Below, one piece after another: positions 5,942 through 6,034 of a DNA stretch of 6,034 nucleotides. A program made the position numbers and the translations under genes. The notes below the pieces were generated by a model, which was given only the letters and a program-made list of their open reading frames with translations, ran no database searches and was not told the DNA's origin. This DNA comes from Gammaproteobacteria bacterium. Its GTDB lineage: Bacteria; Pseudomonadota; Gammaproteobacteria; Enterobacterales; GCA-2746155. Each line of letters starts with the position of its first letter. Position 1 is the stretch's first letter. The DNA is taken from NCBI GenBank assembly GCA_024206355.1, contig JAAGZM010000182.1:1-6034 (forward strand), written 5' to 3'.

Positions 5942-6017
5942 GGGTTGTTAGCTCAGTTGGTAGAGCATCTGACTTTTAATCAGGATGTCGCAGGTTCGAT
6001 CCCTGCACAACCCACCA
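5942..6017 (+). tRNA. tRNA-Lys (anticodon UUU), CCA encoded
   Basis: The 76-base sequence folds into a full cloverleaf. The acceptor stem is GGGTTGT (5942-5948) with ACAACCC (6007-6013), followed by A (6014) and encoded CCA (6015-6017). The D stem is GCTC/GAGC (5951-5954 and 5963-5966). The anticodon stem is TCTGA/TCAGG with one G-U pair, around the loop CTTTTAA, giving anticodon TTT at 5975-5977. The T arm GCAGG/CCTGC encloses TTCGATC. It closely resembles E. coli tRNA-Lys. In E. coli U34 carries mnm5s2U, whose sulfur comes from IscS through TusA and MnmA. Confidence 0.98.
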
Positions 6018-6034
6018 TTTTCCTTGCTCTTAGA

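Noticed and set aside
1..6034. CRISPR array, insertion sequence, defence or other new system
   Set aside because: No regularly spaced repeats, transposase motifs or terminal inverted repeats were seen; from 283 on, the window is accounted for by the isc genes and one tRNA.

Overview
The window holds one complete housekeeping iron-sulfur cluster (ISC) assembly operon on the + strand, followed by a lysine tRNA gene. The order is iscR-iscS-iscU-iscA-hscB-hscA-fdx-iscX, then tRNA-Lys(UUU). This order, the presence of iscX, and the close residue-by-residue likeness to the Escherichia coli Isc proteins (recalled, not searched) point to a gammaproteobacterium. The DNA is visibly A+T-rich. The genus cannot be fixed from the sequence alone.

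Layout. Positions 1-221 carry no recognisable gene; one frame (2-217) looks like a possible decayed coding remnant with two internal stops. Positions 222-254 hold the iscR promoter, overlapped by a near-consensus IscR type 1 operator. Eight genes then follow with gaps of 2 to 46 bases, consistent with one transcript. After iscX, about 70 bases hold a weak A/T hairpin with a T-run and a stable-RNA-type promoter with a GC-rich discriminator. The tRNA-Lys gene with encoded CCA ends 17 bases before the window edge.

How the genes work together. IscS takes sulfur from cysteine and passes it to the scaffold IscU, where the [2Fe-2S] cluster is built with electrons from the ferredoxin Fdx. The HscA/HscB chaperone pair recognises the LPPVK motif of IscU and drives cluster release to acceptors and carriers such as IscA. 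IscX binds IscS and tunes its activity. IscR senses the product: with a [2Fe-2S] cluster it should bind the operator and shut down its own operon. All key catalytic and ligand residues I checked are present, so the system looks intact.

Two starts should be trimmed from the longest open frames: iscS begins at ATG 842 (not TTG 830) and hscB at ATG 2843 (not TTG 2840). I found no undescribed system here. The points worth a second look are regulatory: the IscR operator, a possible hairpin masking the iscU ribosome binding site, the lack of a ribosome binding site before hscB, and the placement of a tRNA whose thiolation depends on IscS directly behind the operon.
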